Positions 27,260-36,187 of a stretch of 64,000 nucleotides of DNA are shown in pieces. Positions within the stretch are counted from its first letter, which is position 1, and each line of letters opens with the position of its first letter. The DNA is taken from NCBI RefSeq assembly GCF_014656215.1, contig NZ_BNBZ01000023.1:1-64000 (forward strand), in the 5' to 3' direction. Source of the stretch: Streptomyces zaomyceticus. GTDB taxonomy: Bacteria; Actinomycetota; Actinomycetes; Streptomycetales; Streptomycetaceae. Below the pieces are notes generated by a model. It did no database searches. It saw only the letters and a program-made list of their open reading frames with translations, and was not told where the DNA came from. The position numbers were made by a program, and so were the translations under genes.

Positions 27260-28357
27260 CTACTTCACGACGCCGTCGGCCTTGCCGGTGGCCGCGTCCT
27301 TCGTCGCCGAGGCGGGGATCGGCAGGTCCTTCTTCAGGGCCGTCCAGACCTGCTGCGCCTGGGCCTCCAGCGGTATGACCCGGTTGGGGTCCCGCGGGTC
27401 GTACTCGACGGGCATGGTGACCATGTGGACGTTCTGGGCGCCGATGCCGGAGAGGCCCTTGGCGAAGCCCATCAGTTCCTGGACCGAGTCGAGTTCGGAG
27501 TCGGGGGTGATGGCCTTGGTGGCGGCGTCGGCGAGGTCGAGGAGCTTCTTCGGGTTGGTGAAGACGCCGACGTCCTTGACCTGGTCGATGAAGGCCTTCA
27601 TGAAGGCCTGCTGGAGCTGGATGCGGCCGAGGTCGCTGCCGTCGCCGACGCTCTTGCGGGTGCGGACCAGGCCGAGGGACTGCTCGCCGTCGAGGGTGTG
27701 GGTGCCCGGTTCGAGGTCGAGGTGGCTCTTGCCGTCCTTGATGGCGGCGGTGGTGGTGATCTCCACGCCGCCGAGCTTGTCGATGAGCTTCTTGAAGCCG
27801 GTGAAGTCGACCTCGATGTAGTGGTCCATGCGGATGCCGGACATCGATTCGACGGTCTTGACGGCGCAGGCGGGTCCGCCGACCTCGTACGCGGTGTTGA
27901 ACATGGCCCGCTGTTCGCCGGCGACGGCGGCGCCCCGGGTGTCGGTGCACTTCGGCCGGTCGATGAGGGTGTCGCGGGGAATCGAGACGACGCTTGCCTT
28001 CTTGTGGCCCTCGTAGACGTGGACGACCATCGCGGTGTCGGAGCGGGCGCCTCCCTCGTCCTTGCCGTAGGCGCCGTTGTCGCCGGAGCGCGAGTCGGAG
28101 CCGAGGACGAGGATGTCCATGGAGCCGTTGTCGACGTCGTCGGGGCGGTCGGTGCCCAGCTGGGCGTTGATGTCGACGCTGTCGAGGTTGCCGTCGAGCT
28201 TGAAGTAGACGTAGCCGAGTCCGGCACCGCCGAGGACGAGGACGGCAAGGGCCCCCGAGACCAGGACGGCCGCCTTCCGGCTGCGTTTGGCGGTCGCCTT
28301 GCGGCGGCGGCCGCTTCCCGCGCCGCCTATTCGGCCGCTCTTGATCTGCTCGGTCAT
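27260..28357 (-). CDS. LytR-CpsA-Psr (LCP) family wall glycopolymer ligase
   Basis: 365 aa. A short cytoplasmic basic N-terminus (RRRKATAKRSRK) is followed by one transmembrane helix (~34-52) and an extracellular LCP domain. Key residues are the Asp/Arg set of DILVLGSDSRSG, the following RSDTAMVVHV, and SIPRDTLID (~135). It attaches undecaprenyl-linked polymers to peptidoglycan, and may serve the WecA-like pathway encoded upstream. ATG 28357 is favoured over 28363 because GAGGG lies 6 nt upstream of it but abuts the other. Confidence 0.93.
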   Translation of the reverse strand: MTEQIKSGRIGGAGSGRRRKATAKRSRKAAVLVSGALAVLVLGGAGLGYVYFKLDGNLDSVDINAQLGTDRPDDVDNGSMDILVLGSDSRSGDNGAYGKDEGGARSDTAMVVHVYEGHKKASVVSIPRDTLIDRPKCTDTRGAAVAGEQRAMFNTAYEVGGPACAVKTVESMSGIRMDHYIEVDFTGFKKLIDKLGGVEITTTAAIKDGKSHLDLEPGTHTLDGEQSLGLVRTRKSVGDGSDLGRIQLQQAFMKAFIDQVKDVGVFTNPKKLLDLADAATKAITPDSELDSVQELMGFAKGLSGIGAQNVHMVTMPVEYDPRDPNRVIPLEAQAQQVWTALKKDLPIPASATKDAATGKADGVVK

Positions 28358-28456
28358 CCTCATCCCTCGGCCCTCGGTTCACCATGTGTGACGGTGAAGC
28401 ACCCAAAAGGGTTGCATACGGGGCTGTGAGGTTTCGGTGAGCTTCCGCGGGAGCAG

Positions 28457-28493
28457 CACTGCGCCCACCGTGCGGGGCACGGTGGGCGCAGTG
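28457..28493 (-). terminator. rho terminator, 17-bp perfect stem
   Basis: 28457-28473 and 28477-28493 are exact reverse complements with a ggg loop, about 70 bp past the rho stop codon. There is no T-tract. Confidence 0.9.
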
Positions 28494-28561
28494 GTTTACG
28501 CAGGTCACGACGGGGTTACGAGCACGGGGCCCGAGGTGTGTCGTGTGACGCGGGTCTCGCG

Positions 28562-30604
28562 TCAGTCGTCGTTCTTGCCGCCCGGAGTCGTCTTCTGGAT
28601 CTGGAGCAGGAACTCGCCGTTCGACTTCGTCTGCTTCATCTTGTCGAGAAGCAGCTCGATCGCCTGCTGCTGGTCGAGCGCGTGCAGCACACGACGCAGC
28701 TTCCAGGTGACGGCGAGCTCGTCGGCACCGAGGAGGATCTCCTCCTTGCGCGTACCCGAGGCGTCGACGTCGACGGCCGGGAAGATGCGCTTGTCGGCGA
28801 GCTTCCGGTCGAGCTTGAGCTCCATGTTGCCGGTGCCCTTGAACTCCTCGAAGATCACCTCGTCCATGCGCGAACCGGTGTCCACCAGGGCGGTGGCGAG
28901 GATGGTCAGCGAGCCGCCGTCCTCGATGTTCCGGGCCGCACCGAAGAAGCGCTTCGGCGGGTACAGGGCGGTCGAGTCGACACCACCGGACAGGATGCGG
29001 CCGGAGGCCGGCGCCGCGAGGTTGTACGCGCGGCCCAGGCGGGTGATCGAGTCGAGCAGGACGACCACGTCGTGACCCAGCTCCACGAGGCGCTTGGCGC
29101 GCTCGATGGCCAGCTCGGCGACGGTGGTGTGGTCCTCGGCCGGACGGTCGAAGGTCGAGGAGATGACCTCGCCCTTGACCGACCGCTGCATGTCGGTGAC
29201 CTCTTCCGGACGCTCGTCGACCAGGACGACCATCAGGTGGCACTCGGGGTTGTTGGTGGTGATCGCGTTGGCGATCGCCTGCATGATCATGGTCTTGCCG
29301 GTCTTCGGCGGGGCCACGATCAGACCGCGCTGGCCCTTGCCGATCGGCGACACGAGGTCGATGATCCGCGTGGTCAGCACGCCCGGGTCGGTCTCCAGAC
29401 GGAGCCGGTCCTGCGGGTAGAGCGGGGTCAGCTTGTTGAACTCGGGGCGGCCGCGGCCGGAGTCGGCGGCCATGCCGTTCGCGGAGTCCAGGCGGACCAG
29501 CGCGTTGAACTTCTCGCGGCGCTCGCCCTCCTTCGGCTGCCGCACGGCGCCGGTGACGTGGTCACCCTTGCGCAGACCGTTCTTGCGGACCTGGGCGAGC
29601 GAGACGTACACGTCGTTCGGACCGGGCAGGTAGCCGGAGGTCCGGATGAACGCGTAGTTGTCGAGGATGTCGAGGATGCCCGCGACGGGGATCAGGACGT
29701 CGTCGTCGGCGACCTGCGGCTCGCCGGCCTGGAAGTCGTCACGGCCACGACGGCCACGACGGTCGCGGTAGCGGCCACGACGCCCGCGGCGACCGCCCTC
29801 GGAGTCGTCGTAGTCGTCCTGCGGACCGGCCTGCTGGCCGCCCTGCTGGCCCTGGCCCTGGACCTGCTGGCCCTGACCCTGGCCGCCCTGGCGCTGACGC
29901 TGGCCGCCCTGGCCACCGCCCTGCTGCTCGTCGCCCTTGCCGCGGTCGCGCTGACGTTCACGGCGGTCACGGCGCTCGCCGCGCTCCCCGCGCTCGCCGC
30001 GGTCACGGCGGCCACGGCCCTCGGCGGTGTCGACGGAGGCCTCGGCCTTGGCGTCGGCACCCGCGTCGGTCCTGGTCTCGGTACGGGCCTCGGTCTTCAC
30101 GGCCTGCGCGGCCTCGGCCTTGACCTCGCCCTCCGGCGAACCGGCGGGGGCGGTGGCACGGCGGCGACGACGCTCGCCCGCGGGCTGGTCGTCGGAGGCC
30201 GGCTGACCCGGGATGTCGATCTGCTGCTGGGCGACGGCCTTCTCGGCCTTCTCGGCCTTGGGCTCGGCGGCCTCGGCAGCGGTCTCGCCCGTACGGGCCT
30301 TGGTGGTGGCGCGGCGCTTCGGCTTGGTCTCGGCGGCGTCGGCGGCCTTGGCGGGGGCGGCGGAGCCGCCACCGGCCTGCGCCTCCTTGATGACCTCGAT
30401 CAGCTGGCTCTTGCGCATCCGCGCGGTGCCCCTGATGCCGAGGCCGGACGCGACCTGCTGCAGCTCGGCCAGGACCATGCCCTCGAGGCCGGTGCCGGAG
30501 CGGCGGCGCCGTGCGGTGCCGCCGGTGGCAGCACCTGCGGCGGGCGCGGCGGCGTCGACACTGCTGTCGGCAGTCACGCCCATCAGATCGGTGGTGTCGC
30601 TCAC
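28562..30604 (-). CDS. rho: Transcription termination factor Rho with an Arg/Gly-rich insert
   Basis: About 680 aa, roughly 260 more than E. coli Rho. GTG 30604 has GAAGGA upstream. An N-terminal Rho_N helix motif (GMVLAELQQVASGLGI, ~45) is followed by ~200 residues of Ala/Glu and then Arg/Gly/Gln-rich, disordered sequence (RGERGERGERRDRRERQR and similar). The RNA-binding cold-shock fold (~300-370) includes YVSLAQVRKNGLRKGD, and the ATPase motor has Walker A APPKTGKTM (~440). Actinobacterial Rho inserts raise RNA affinity on GC-rich transcripts. It is monocistronic, with a long leader that suits autogenous attenuation. Confidence 0.98.
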   Translation of the reverse strand: MSDTTDLMGVTADSSVDAAAPAAGAATGGTARRRRSGTGLEGMVLAELQQVASGLGIRGTARMRKSQLIEVIKEAQAGGGSAAPAKAADAAETKPKRRATTKARTGETAAEAAEPKAEKAEKAVAQQQIDIPGQPASDDQPAGERRRRRATAPAGSPEGEVKAEAAQAVKTEARTETRTDAGADAKAEASVDTAEGRGRRDRGERGERGERRDRRERQRDRGKGDEQQGGGQGGQRQRQGGQGQGQQVQGQGQQGGQQAGPQDDYDDSEGGRRGRRGRYRDRRGRRGRDDFQAGEPQVADDDVLIPVAGILDILDNYAFIRTSGYLPGPNDVYVSLAQVRKNGLRKGDHVTGAVRQPKEGERREKFNALVRLDSANGMAADSGRGRPEFNKLTPLYPQDRLRLETDPGVLTTRIIDLVSPIGKGQRGLIVAPPKTGKTMIMQAIANAITTNNPECHLMVVLVDERPEEVTDMQRSVKGEVISSTFDRPAEDHTTVAELAIERAKRLVELGHDVVVLLDSITRLGRAYNLAAPASGRILSGGVDSTALYPPKRFFGAARNIEDGGSLTILATALVDTGSRMDEVIFEEFKGTGNMELKLDRKLADKRIFPAVDVDASGTRKEEILLGADELAVTWKLRRVLHALDQQQAIELLLDKMKQTKSNGEFLLQIQKTTPGGKNDD

Positions 30605-31019
30605 GAAGGGTCCTTCCCTGGAGCGGACGTCGGCCATCTGGCTCGGCGACCGGTTGTGCTGTCCGGCATCGGTCCCGTGTTGGGTGGACCGTGTCCGGGG
30701 CGGTGGTCCCGCCGGGTACGGCGGAGAGAGAACGTGCTGTGGGTCCGGCCCGAGCGCCCCCTGCTCGGTCCTCGCTGCGGAAGAGCGAGGGGTGTCGTGC
30801 CGGTTCCGGAGCGTGCTCGAAACTGCTCAGGCAGGCTGCTCAGGCAGTTGGGGAGGCTCCCGGAAGAATCGGTGGTCCCTGATGGGGACACTCAGCACCG
30901 CGCCACAAAGGCGCCGGGTGCTGACTTGAGGTTAACACTACCGGCTCCGACAAACATTCCCCCTCTCCCTCACCGGCAATCTCCTGTCCGGACGCTGCCC
31001 GGCGTCCGGCCGCCGTGCG
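30605..31019 (-). promoter_or_regulatory. rho leader / intergenic region
   Basis: No gene is seen. It contains a tandem 12-mer ctgctcaggcag at 30823-30834 and 30837-30848, flanked by aactgc/gcagtt. An AT-richer patch at 30,925-30,960 includes gttaac and may hold the rho promoter. The 300-nt leader may carry Rho-dependent autoregulation. Confidence 0.4.
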
Positions 31020-31937
31020 CTAGGGCGCCAGCGGCAGGACACTCGCTCCGGGCACGTCGAGGTCGAGCCGGTTCGCGGCCCAGCCCTCGCCCGCGAGACG
31101 GGCGACCTTGTCGGCCGTCCCGTGTTCGGCCAGCGCGAGCACCGTGGGGCCCGCGCCGGAGATGACCGCGGGGATCCCGTCCGCCCGCAGCCGGTTCACC
31201 AGGGCGATGCTCTCCGGCATCGCGGGAGCCCGGTACTCCTGGTGCAGCCGGTCCTCGGTGGCCGCGAGCAGCAGCTCGGGGCGGCGGGTCAGGGCCTCGA
31301 CGAGGAGGGCGGCGCGCCCGGCGTTGGCCGCGGCGTCCACGTGCGGGACGGTGCGCGGCAGGAGTCCGCGGGCGGTCTCGGTCAGTACCGCCTTGCCGGG
31401 GACGAAAACCACCGGAACGATGGAATCCGAGGGGTCCATCCTGATCGCCCGCGCGGCGCCGGACTCGGTCCAGGCGAGCGTGAATCCGCCGAGGAGACAG
31501 GCGGCGACGTTGTCGGGGTGACCCTCGATCTCGGTGGCCAGTTCGAGGAGGGCGGCCTCGTCGAGCCGGGCGTCCCCGCCTATGGTCACGGCGCGGGCGG
31601 CGACGATGCCGGCGCAGATGGCGGCGGAGGAGGAGCCGAGGCCGCGGCCGTGCGGGATGCGGTTGGCGCAGACGACCTCGAGGCCGCGCGGCTGCCCGCC
31701 GAGCAGGTCGAAGGCCGTGCGCAGGGAGCGTACGAGGAGGTGGCTCTCGTCGCGCGGGAGTGTCTCGGCGCCCTCGCCTGCGATGTCGACGTGCAGCCCG
31801 GAGTCGGCGACTCGGACGACCACGTCGTCGTAGAGGCCCAGCGACAGGCCGAAGGCGTCGAAGCCCGGACCGAGATTGGCGCTGGTGGCGGGGACGCGCA
31901 CCCGTACGGCGGCGGCGCGGAACGCTGGACCGGCCAT
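31020..31937 (-). CDS. thrB: Homoserine kinase
   Basis: 305 aa, GHMP kinase. The N-terminal beta strand VRVRVPATSANLGPGFDAFG is followed by the ATP-binding loop PHGRGLGSSSAAICAG (~92) and the C-terminal GAGPTVLAL motif. It phosphorylates homoserine for threonine synthesis. ATG 31937 is used; AAGGAGAG lies 13 nt upstream. A longer in-frame start at 32009 would add a PAVPE repeat. It is separated from thrC by 336 bp. Confidence 0.96.
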   Translation of the reverse strand: MAGPAFRAAAVRVRVPATSANLGPGFDAFGLSLGLYDDVVVRVADSGLHVDIAGEGAETLPRDESHLLVRSLRTAFDLLGGQPRGLEVVCANRIPHGRGLGSSSAAICAGIVAARAVTIGGDARLDEAALLELATEIEGHPDNVAACLLGGFTLAWTESGAARAIRMDPSDSIVPVVFVPGKAVLTETARGLLPRTVPHVDAAANAGRAALLVEALTRRPELLLAATEDRLHQEYRAPAMPESIALVNRLRADGIPAVISGAGPTVLALAEHGTADKVARLAGEGWAANRLDLDVPGASVLPLAP

Positions 31938-31973
31938 CGCTCGATGACTCTCCTTGATTGCGGCAACGGGTTG

Positions 31974-32006
31974 TTCTGGAACAGCGGGTACTTCTGGAAC
32001 AGCGGG
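31974..32006. repeat. Tandem 15-mer upstream of thrB
   Basis: ttctggaacagcggg occurs at 31974-31988 and 31992-32006 (18-bp period). Read in the thrB frame it encodes the PAVPE repeat of a possible N-terminal extension. Confidence 0.7.
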
Positions 32007-32221
32007 CATTTCAAGAGAAGTACGGGAAACCCGGGGGCCGTTTCGGCCACGGGGGCGACAACGGCAACGACACCGCGCATATGCGTCGGGGCGGGTTCGG
32101 TACAGCCTATCGAAGGAAGGTTCTGCCGCGACATAGGGCGCACAGGAGGCGCACGATGCGTGTCGCGGGCCAACCTGTGCGCCTATGTACGTTCCTGATC
32201 GGGTTTCGATCAGTGCGCTTC

Positions 32222-32256
32222 CCCGCGAGCGGAAGGCGCGCTCGCGGGCGCCTTCC
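32222..32256 (-). promoter_or_regulatory. Mutually exclusive hairpins between thrC and thrB
   Basis: cccgcgagc (32222-32230) pairs with gctcgcggg (32240-32248). Alternatively ggaaggcgc (32231-32239) pairs with gcgccttcc (32248-32256). The two stems share bases and cannot coexist. Position just past the thrC stop fits a terminator or attenuator. The rest of 31938-32273 shows no gene. Confidence 0.55.
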
Positions 32257-32273
32257 CCTCACGGGGGTGCGGA

Positions 32274-33344
32274 TCAGGCCAGGCCGAGGCGTTCGGCCGC
32301 GGCGGCCGCGTCGACCGGAACGGTGACCGGCTGCGGCGCGCCTGCGACGGCCCAGTCGGGGTCCTTGAGCCCGTTGCCGGTGACCGTGCAGACGATCCGC
32401 TGGCCGGGGTCGACCTTGCCCTGCTCGGCGGCCTTCAGCAGACCGGCGACCGAGGCGGCCGAGGCGGGCTCGACGAAGACACCCTCCTGAGCGGCCAACA
32501 GGCGGTAGGCGCGCAGGATCTCACGGTCCGTCACCTCGTCGATGAAGCCGCCCGACTCGTCGCGCGCGGCGATCGCGTAGTCCCACGAGGCCGGGTTGCC
32601 GATGCGGATCGCGGTGGCGATCGTCGACGGGTCCTTGACGATCTCGCCGCGCACCAGCGGGGCGGAACCGGAGGCCTGGAAGCCCCACATGCGCGGGGTG
32701 CGCGTCGCCAGCTTGTCGGCGGCGTACTCGCGGTACCCCTTCCAGTACGCCGTGATGTTGCCGGCGTTGCCCACCGGGAGGACGTGGATGTCGGGCGCGT
32801 CGCCCAGCATGTCCACGATCTCGAAGGCGGCGGTCTTCTGGCCCTCGATACGGACCGGGTTGACCGAATTGACCAGCGCCACCGGGTAGTTCTCGGAGAG
32901 GCTGCGGGCCAGGGTGAGGCAGTCGTCGAAGTTGCCGTCGACCTGGAGGATCTTCGCGCCGTGCACGAGGGCCTGGCCCATCTTGCCGAGCGCGATCTTG
33001 CCCTGCGGCACGAGGACGGCCGACACCATCCCGGCGCGGACCGCGTAGGCCGCGGCCGAGGCGGAGGTGTTGCCGGTGGAGGCGCAGATGACGGCCTGCG
33101 CACCCTCCTCCTTGGCCTTGGAGATGGCCATGGTCATGCCCCGGTCCTTGAAGGAGCCGGTGGGGTTGGCGCCCTCGACCTTGAGGTGCACCTCGCAGCC
33201 CGTGCGCTCGGAGAGGACCTGAGCGGGTACGAGCGGCGTACCGCCCTCACGGAGCGTGACGACCGGCGTCGTGTCCGTGACCGGAAGGCGGTCCCGGTAC
33301 TCCTCGATGATGCCGCGCCACTGGTGGGTGCCCTTGTGGGTCAT
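32274..33344 (-). CDS. thrC: Threonine synthase
   Basis: 356 aa, PLP fold type II. The PLP Lys lies in NPTGSFKDRGMTMA (~62), the phosphate-binding glycine loop is PVGNAGN (~190), and CASTGNTSASAAAYA (~85) is diagnostic. It converts O-phosphohomoserine to threonine. It lies 6 bp after hom, an evident operon. Length is that of the shorter bacterial class. Confidence 0.97.
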   Translation of the reverse strand: MTHKGTHQWRGIIEEYRDRLPVTDTTPVVTLREGGTPLVPAQVLSERTGCEVHLKVEGANPTGSFKDRGMTMAISKAKEEGAQAVICASTGNTSASAAAYAVRAGMVSAVLVPQGKIALGKMGQALVHGAKILQVDGNFDDCLTLARSLSENYPVALVNSVNPVRIEGQKTAAFEIVDMLGDAPDIHVLPVGNAGNITAYWKGYREYAADKLATRTPRMWGFQASGSAPLVRGEIVKDPSTIATAIRIGNPASWDYAIAARDESGGFIDEVTDREILRAYRLLAAQEGVFVEPASAASVAGLLKAAEQGKVDPGQRIVCTVTGNGLKDPDWAVAGAPQPVTVPVDAAAAAERLGLA

Positions 33345-33350
33345 GGGTCC

Positions 33351-34643
33351 TTACTCCCCTTCAACACGCATGATGCTGGCGACACCGCGCACGGTGTCGA
33401 GCTTGCGCAGCGCCTCGACGGTCCCGGAAAGGGCGGCGTCGGGCGCGCGGTGGGTGACGACGACGAGGGAGGCCTCGCCGTCCTTGCCCTGCTGGCGGAC
33501 GGTGTCGATCGACACCCCGTGCTCGGCGAAGACCGTCGCGACCTGGGCGAGGACGCCCGGCTTGTCGGCCACGTCGAGGCTGATGTGGTACCGCGTCACG
33601 ACCTCGCCCATGGAGCTCACGGGCAGCTGGGTGTACGCGGACTCGCCGGGGCCCTTGGCCTCGTTGAGCTTGTTGCGGCACACGGCGACGAGGTCGCCGA
33701 GGACGGCCGAGGCGGTCGGGGCGCCGCCCGCGCCGGGGCCGTAGAACATGAGCTGCCCGGCGGCGTCCGCCTCGACGAAGACCGCGTTGTACGCCTCACG
33801 GACGGAGGCGAGGGGGTGGCTCAGCGGGATCATCGCGGGGTGCACGCGCGCGGTGACCGAGCCGCCGTCGGCGGCCCGCTCGCAGATGGCGAGCAGCTTG
33901 ATGGTGCAGCCCATCTGCTTGGCGGAGGCGAAGTCGGCGGCGGTGACCTCGGTCATGCCCTCGCGGTAGACGTCGTCGAGGCGCACGCGGGTGTGGAAGG
34001 CGATCCCGGCGAGGATGGCGGCCTTGGCGGCGGCGTCGAAGCCCTCGACGTCGGCGGTCGGGTCGGCCTCGGCGTACCCGAGGGCGGTGGCCTCGTCGAG
34101 CGCTTCGCTGTATCCGGCGCCGGACGTGTCCATCTTGTCGAGGATGAAGTTGGTCGTCCCGTTGACGATGCCCATGACGCGGTTGATCTTGTCGCCGGCG
34201 AGGGACTCGCGCAGCGGCCTGACCAGCGGGATGGCGCCGGCGACGGCGGCCTCGTAGTAGAGGTCCTGGCCGTGCCGCTCGGCGGCGGCGTAGAGGCTCG
34301 CGCCGTCCTGGGCGAGCAGCGCCTTGTTCGCCGAGACGACGGAGGCGCCGTGCTCGAAGGCGGTGGTGATGAGGGTGCGGGCCGGCTCGACCCCTCCGAT
34401 GACCTCGACGATGACGTCGATGTCCCCCCGTTTCACCAGGGCGGTGGCGTCGGTGGTGATCAGCTCCGCGGGGATGCCCTCGCGGACCTTGTCCGGGCGG
34501 CGGACCGCCACGCCGGCGAGCTCGACCGGGGCGCCGATGCGCGCGGCGAGGTCGTCGGCGTGCGTCGTCATGATGCGCGCCACCTCTGAGCCGACCACTC
34601 CACAGCCCAGCAGCGCCACCTTCAGCGGACGCGTACGCATCAT
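33351..34643 (-). CDS. hom: Homoserine dehydrogenase with C-terminal ACT domain
   Basis: 430 aa. The NAD(P) Rossmann motif GCGVVGSEVARI (~14) is followed by the catalytic region GIVNGTTNFILDKM (~170) with the downstream Lys/Asp set. The ACT domain (~350-430) begins 'YHISLDVADKPGVLAQVA' and would confer threonine feedback inhibition. It is the first gene of hom-thrC. Two 14-bp direct repeats precede its start. Confidence 0.97.
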   Translation of the reverse strand: MMRTRPLKVALLGCGVVGSEVARIMTTHADDLAARIGAPVELAGVAVRRPDKVREGIPAELITTDATALVKRGDIDVIVEVIGGVEPARTLITTAFEHGASVVSANKALLAQDGASLYAAAERHGQDLYYEAAVAGAIPLVRPLRESLAGDKINRVMGIVNGTTNFILDKMDTSGAGYSEALDEATALGYAEADPTADVEGFDAAAKAAILAGIAFHTRVRLDDVYREGMTEVTAADFASAKQMGCTIKLLAICERAADGGSVTARVHPAMIPLSHPLASVREAYNAVFVEADAAGQLMFYGPGAGGAPTASAVLGDLVAVCRNKLNEAKGPGESAYTQLPVSSMGEVVTRYHISLDVADKPGVLAQVATVFAEHGVSIDTVRQQGKDGEASLVVVTHRAPDAALSGTVEALRKLDTVRGVASIMRVEGE

Positions 34644-34664
34644 CCGACCTCTTTCTCGTACTAC

Positions 34665-34694
34665 TTCGTATCTCTACGGTTTCGTATCTCTACG
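34665..34694. promoter_or_regulatory. Two 14-bp direct repeats upstream of hom
   Basis: ttcgtatctctacg occurs at 34665-34678 and 34681-34694 (16-bp period), 22 bp before the hom start. It is AT-richer than its surroundings, a candidate regulator site or promoter region. Confidence 0.55.
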
Positions 34695-34711
34695 CGGAAC
34701 CAGTCTCACTC

Positions 34712-34740
34712 ACCGGACGAGGGTTTCAGCCCTCGGTCCG
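34712..34740 (-). terminator. lysA terminator hairpin
   Basis: ccggacgaggg pairs with ccctcggtccgg (one bulged g) around tttcag, 38 bp beyond the lysA stop. Confidence 0.65.
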
Positions 34741-34777
34741 GATCCTGAGACATCGATTTCATCACTCGACTATTTCA

Positions 34778-36169
34778 TCATCCGACGTCGAGACGCAGGA
34801 GATCTTCCTCCGTCTCGCGCCGGACGATCACCCGCGCCTCACCGTCACGGACGGCGACGACCGGCGGCCGGAGCGCGTGGTTGTAGTTGCTGGCCATGGA
34901 GCGGCAGTACGCACCCGTGGCGGGCACGGCGATCAGGTCGCCGGGCGCCAGGTCCGAGGGCAGGAAGGCGTCCCGTACGACGATGTCACCGCTCTCGCAG
35001 TGCTTGCCGACGACCCTCGAGAGCATCGGCGCGGCCTCGCTGGTCCGCGAGACGAGGCCGACGCTGTACTCGGCGTCGTACAGCGCGGTACGGATGTTGT
35101 CCGACATGCCGCCGTCGACGCTCACGTACGTCCGCAGCCCTTCGAGCGGCTTGATCGTGCCGACCCGGTAGAGCGTGAAGGCGGTGGGACCGACGATGGC
35201 GCGGCCCGGCTCGACGGAGATGCGCGGCGTGGCGAGCCCCGCGGCCTCGCACTCCCGCGTCACGATCTCGCCGAGCGCCTTGGCGATCTCGTGCGGCTCG
35301 CGCGGGTCGTCCTCGGAGGTGTACGCGATGCCGAGACCGCCACCGAGGTCGATCTCCGGCAGCTCGACACCGTGCTCGTCCCGCACCTCGGCGAGCAGCT
35401 GGACGACCCGGCGCGCGGACACCTCGAAGCCGGCCATGTCGAAGATCTGCGACCCGATGTGCGAATGGATGCCGATGAGCTCGAGACCGTCGAGCTTCAG
35501 CGCCCGGCGCACGGCCTCGGCGGCCTGTCCCCCGGCCAGCGCGATCCCGAACTTCTGGTCCTCGTGCGCGGTGGCGATGAACTCGTGCGTGTGGGCCTCG
35601 ACGCCGACGGTCACCCGGATCTGCACGCGCTGGCGCCTGCCGAGGGACTGGGCGATGTGGGCGACCCGGACGATCTCCTGGAAGGAGTCGAGGACGATGC
35701 GTCCGACGCCGGCCTCGACGGCCGTACGGATCTCGTCCTCGCTCTTGTTGTTGCCGTGGAAGGCGATGCGCTCGGCGGGCATCCCTGCGGAGAGCGCGGT
35801 GGTGAGCTCGCCGCCGGAGCACACGTCGAGGTTCAGTCCCTCTTCCTTCAGCCATCGCACGACGGCCCGGGAGAGGAACGCCTTCCCGGCGTAGAAGACG
35901 TCGGCGTCCTTGCCGAAGGCCTCGGCCCAGGCGCGGCAGCGGGCCCGGAAGTCGGTCTCGTCGAGGAAGTAGGCGGGCGTCCCGAACTCCTCGGCGAGCT
36001 CGGTCACGCTCAGTCCGCCGACGGTGACGACACCGCGCTCGTCCCTCTCGACGGTCCGGGACCACACCTTGGGGTCGAGGACGTTGAGGTCGGCGGGCGG
36101 CGCCGAGTAGTGGCCTTCGGGAAGGACGTCGGCGTGACGGGGCCCTGCGGGGTGGGCGGAACGGCTCAT
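34778..36169 (-). CDS. lysA: Diaminopimelate decarboxylase
   Basis: 463 aa, alanine-racemase-like fold III. The PLP Lys is in DVFYAGKAFLS (~93), HSHIGSQIFDM is near 236, the glycine-rich EIDLGGGLGIAY follows, and the interface motif is EPGRAIVGPTA. It decarboxylates meso-DAP to lysine. It lies 18 bp after the ArgS-like gene and is probably co-transcribed with it. Confidence 0.97.
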   Translation of the reverse strand: MSRSAHPAGPRHADVLPEGHYSAPPADLNVLDPKVWSRTVERDERGVVTVGGLSVTELAEEFGTPAYFLDETDFRARCRAWAEAFGKDADVFYAGKAFLSRAVVRWLKEEGLNLDVCSGGELTTALSAGMPAERIAFHGNNKSEDEIRTAVEAGVGRIVLDSFQEIVRVAHIAQSLGRRQRVQIRVTVGVEAHTHEFIATAHEDQKFGIALAGGQAAEAVRRALKLDGLELIGIHSHIGSQIFDMAGFEVSARRVVQLLAEVRDEHGVELPEIDLGGGLGIAYTSEDDPREPHEIAKALGEIVTRECEAAGLATPRISVEPGRAIVGPTAFTLYRVGTIKPLEGLRTYVSVDGGMSDNIRTALYDAEYSVGLVSRTSEAAPMLSRVVGKHCESGDIVVRDAFLPSDLAPGDLIAVPATGAYCRSMASNYNHALRPPVVAVRDGEARVIVRRETEEDLLRLDVG

Positions 36170-36187
36170 GTCTGTTCTTCTGCTCTC

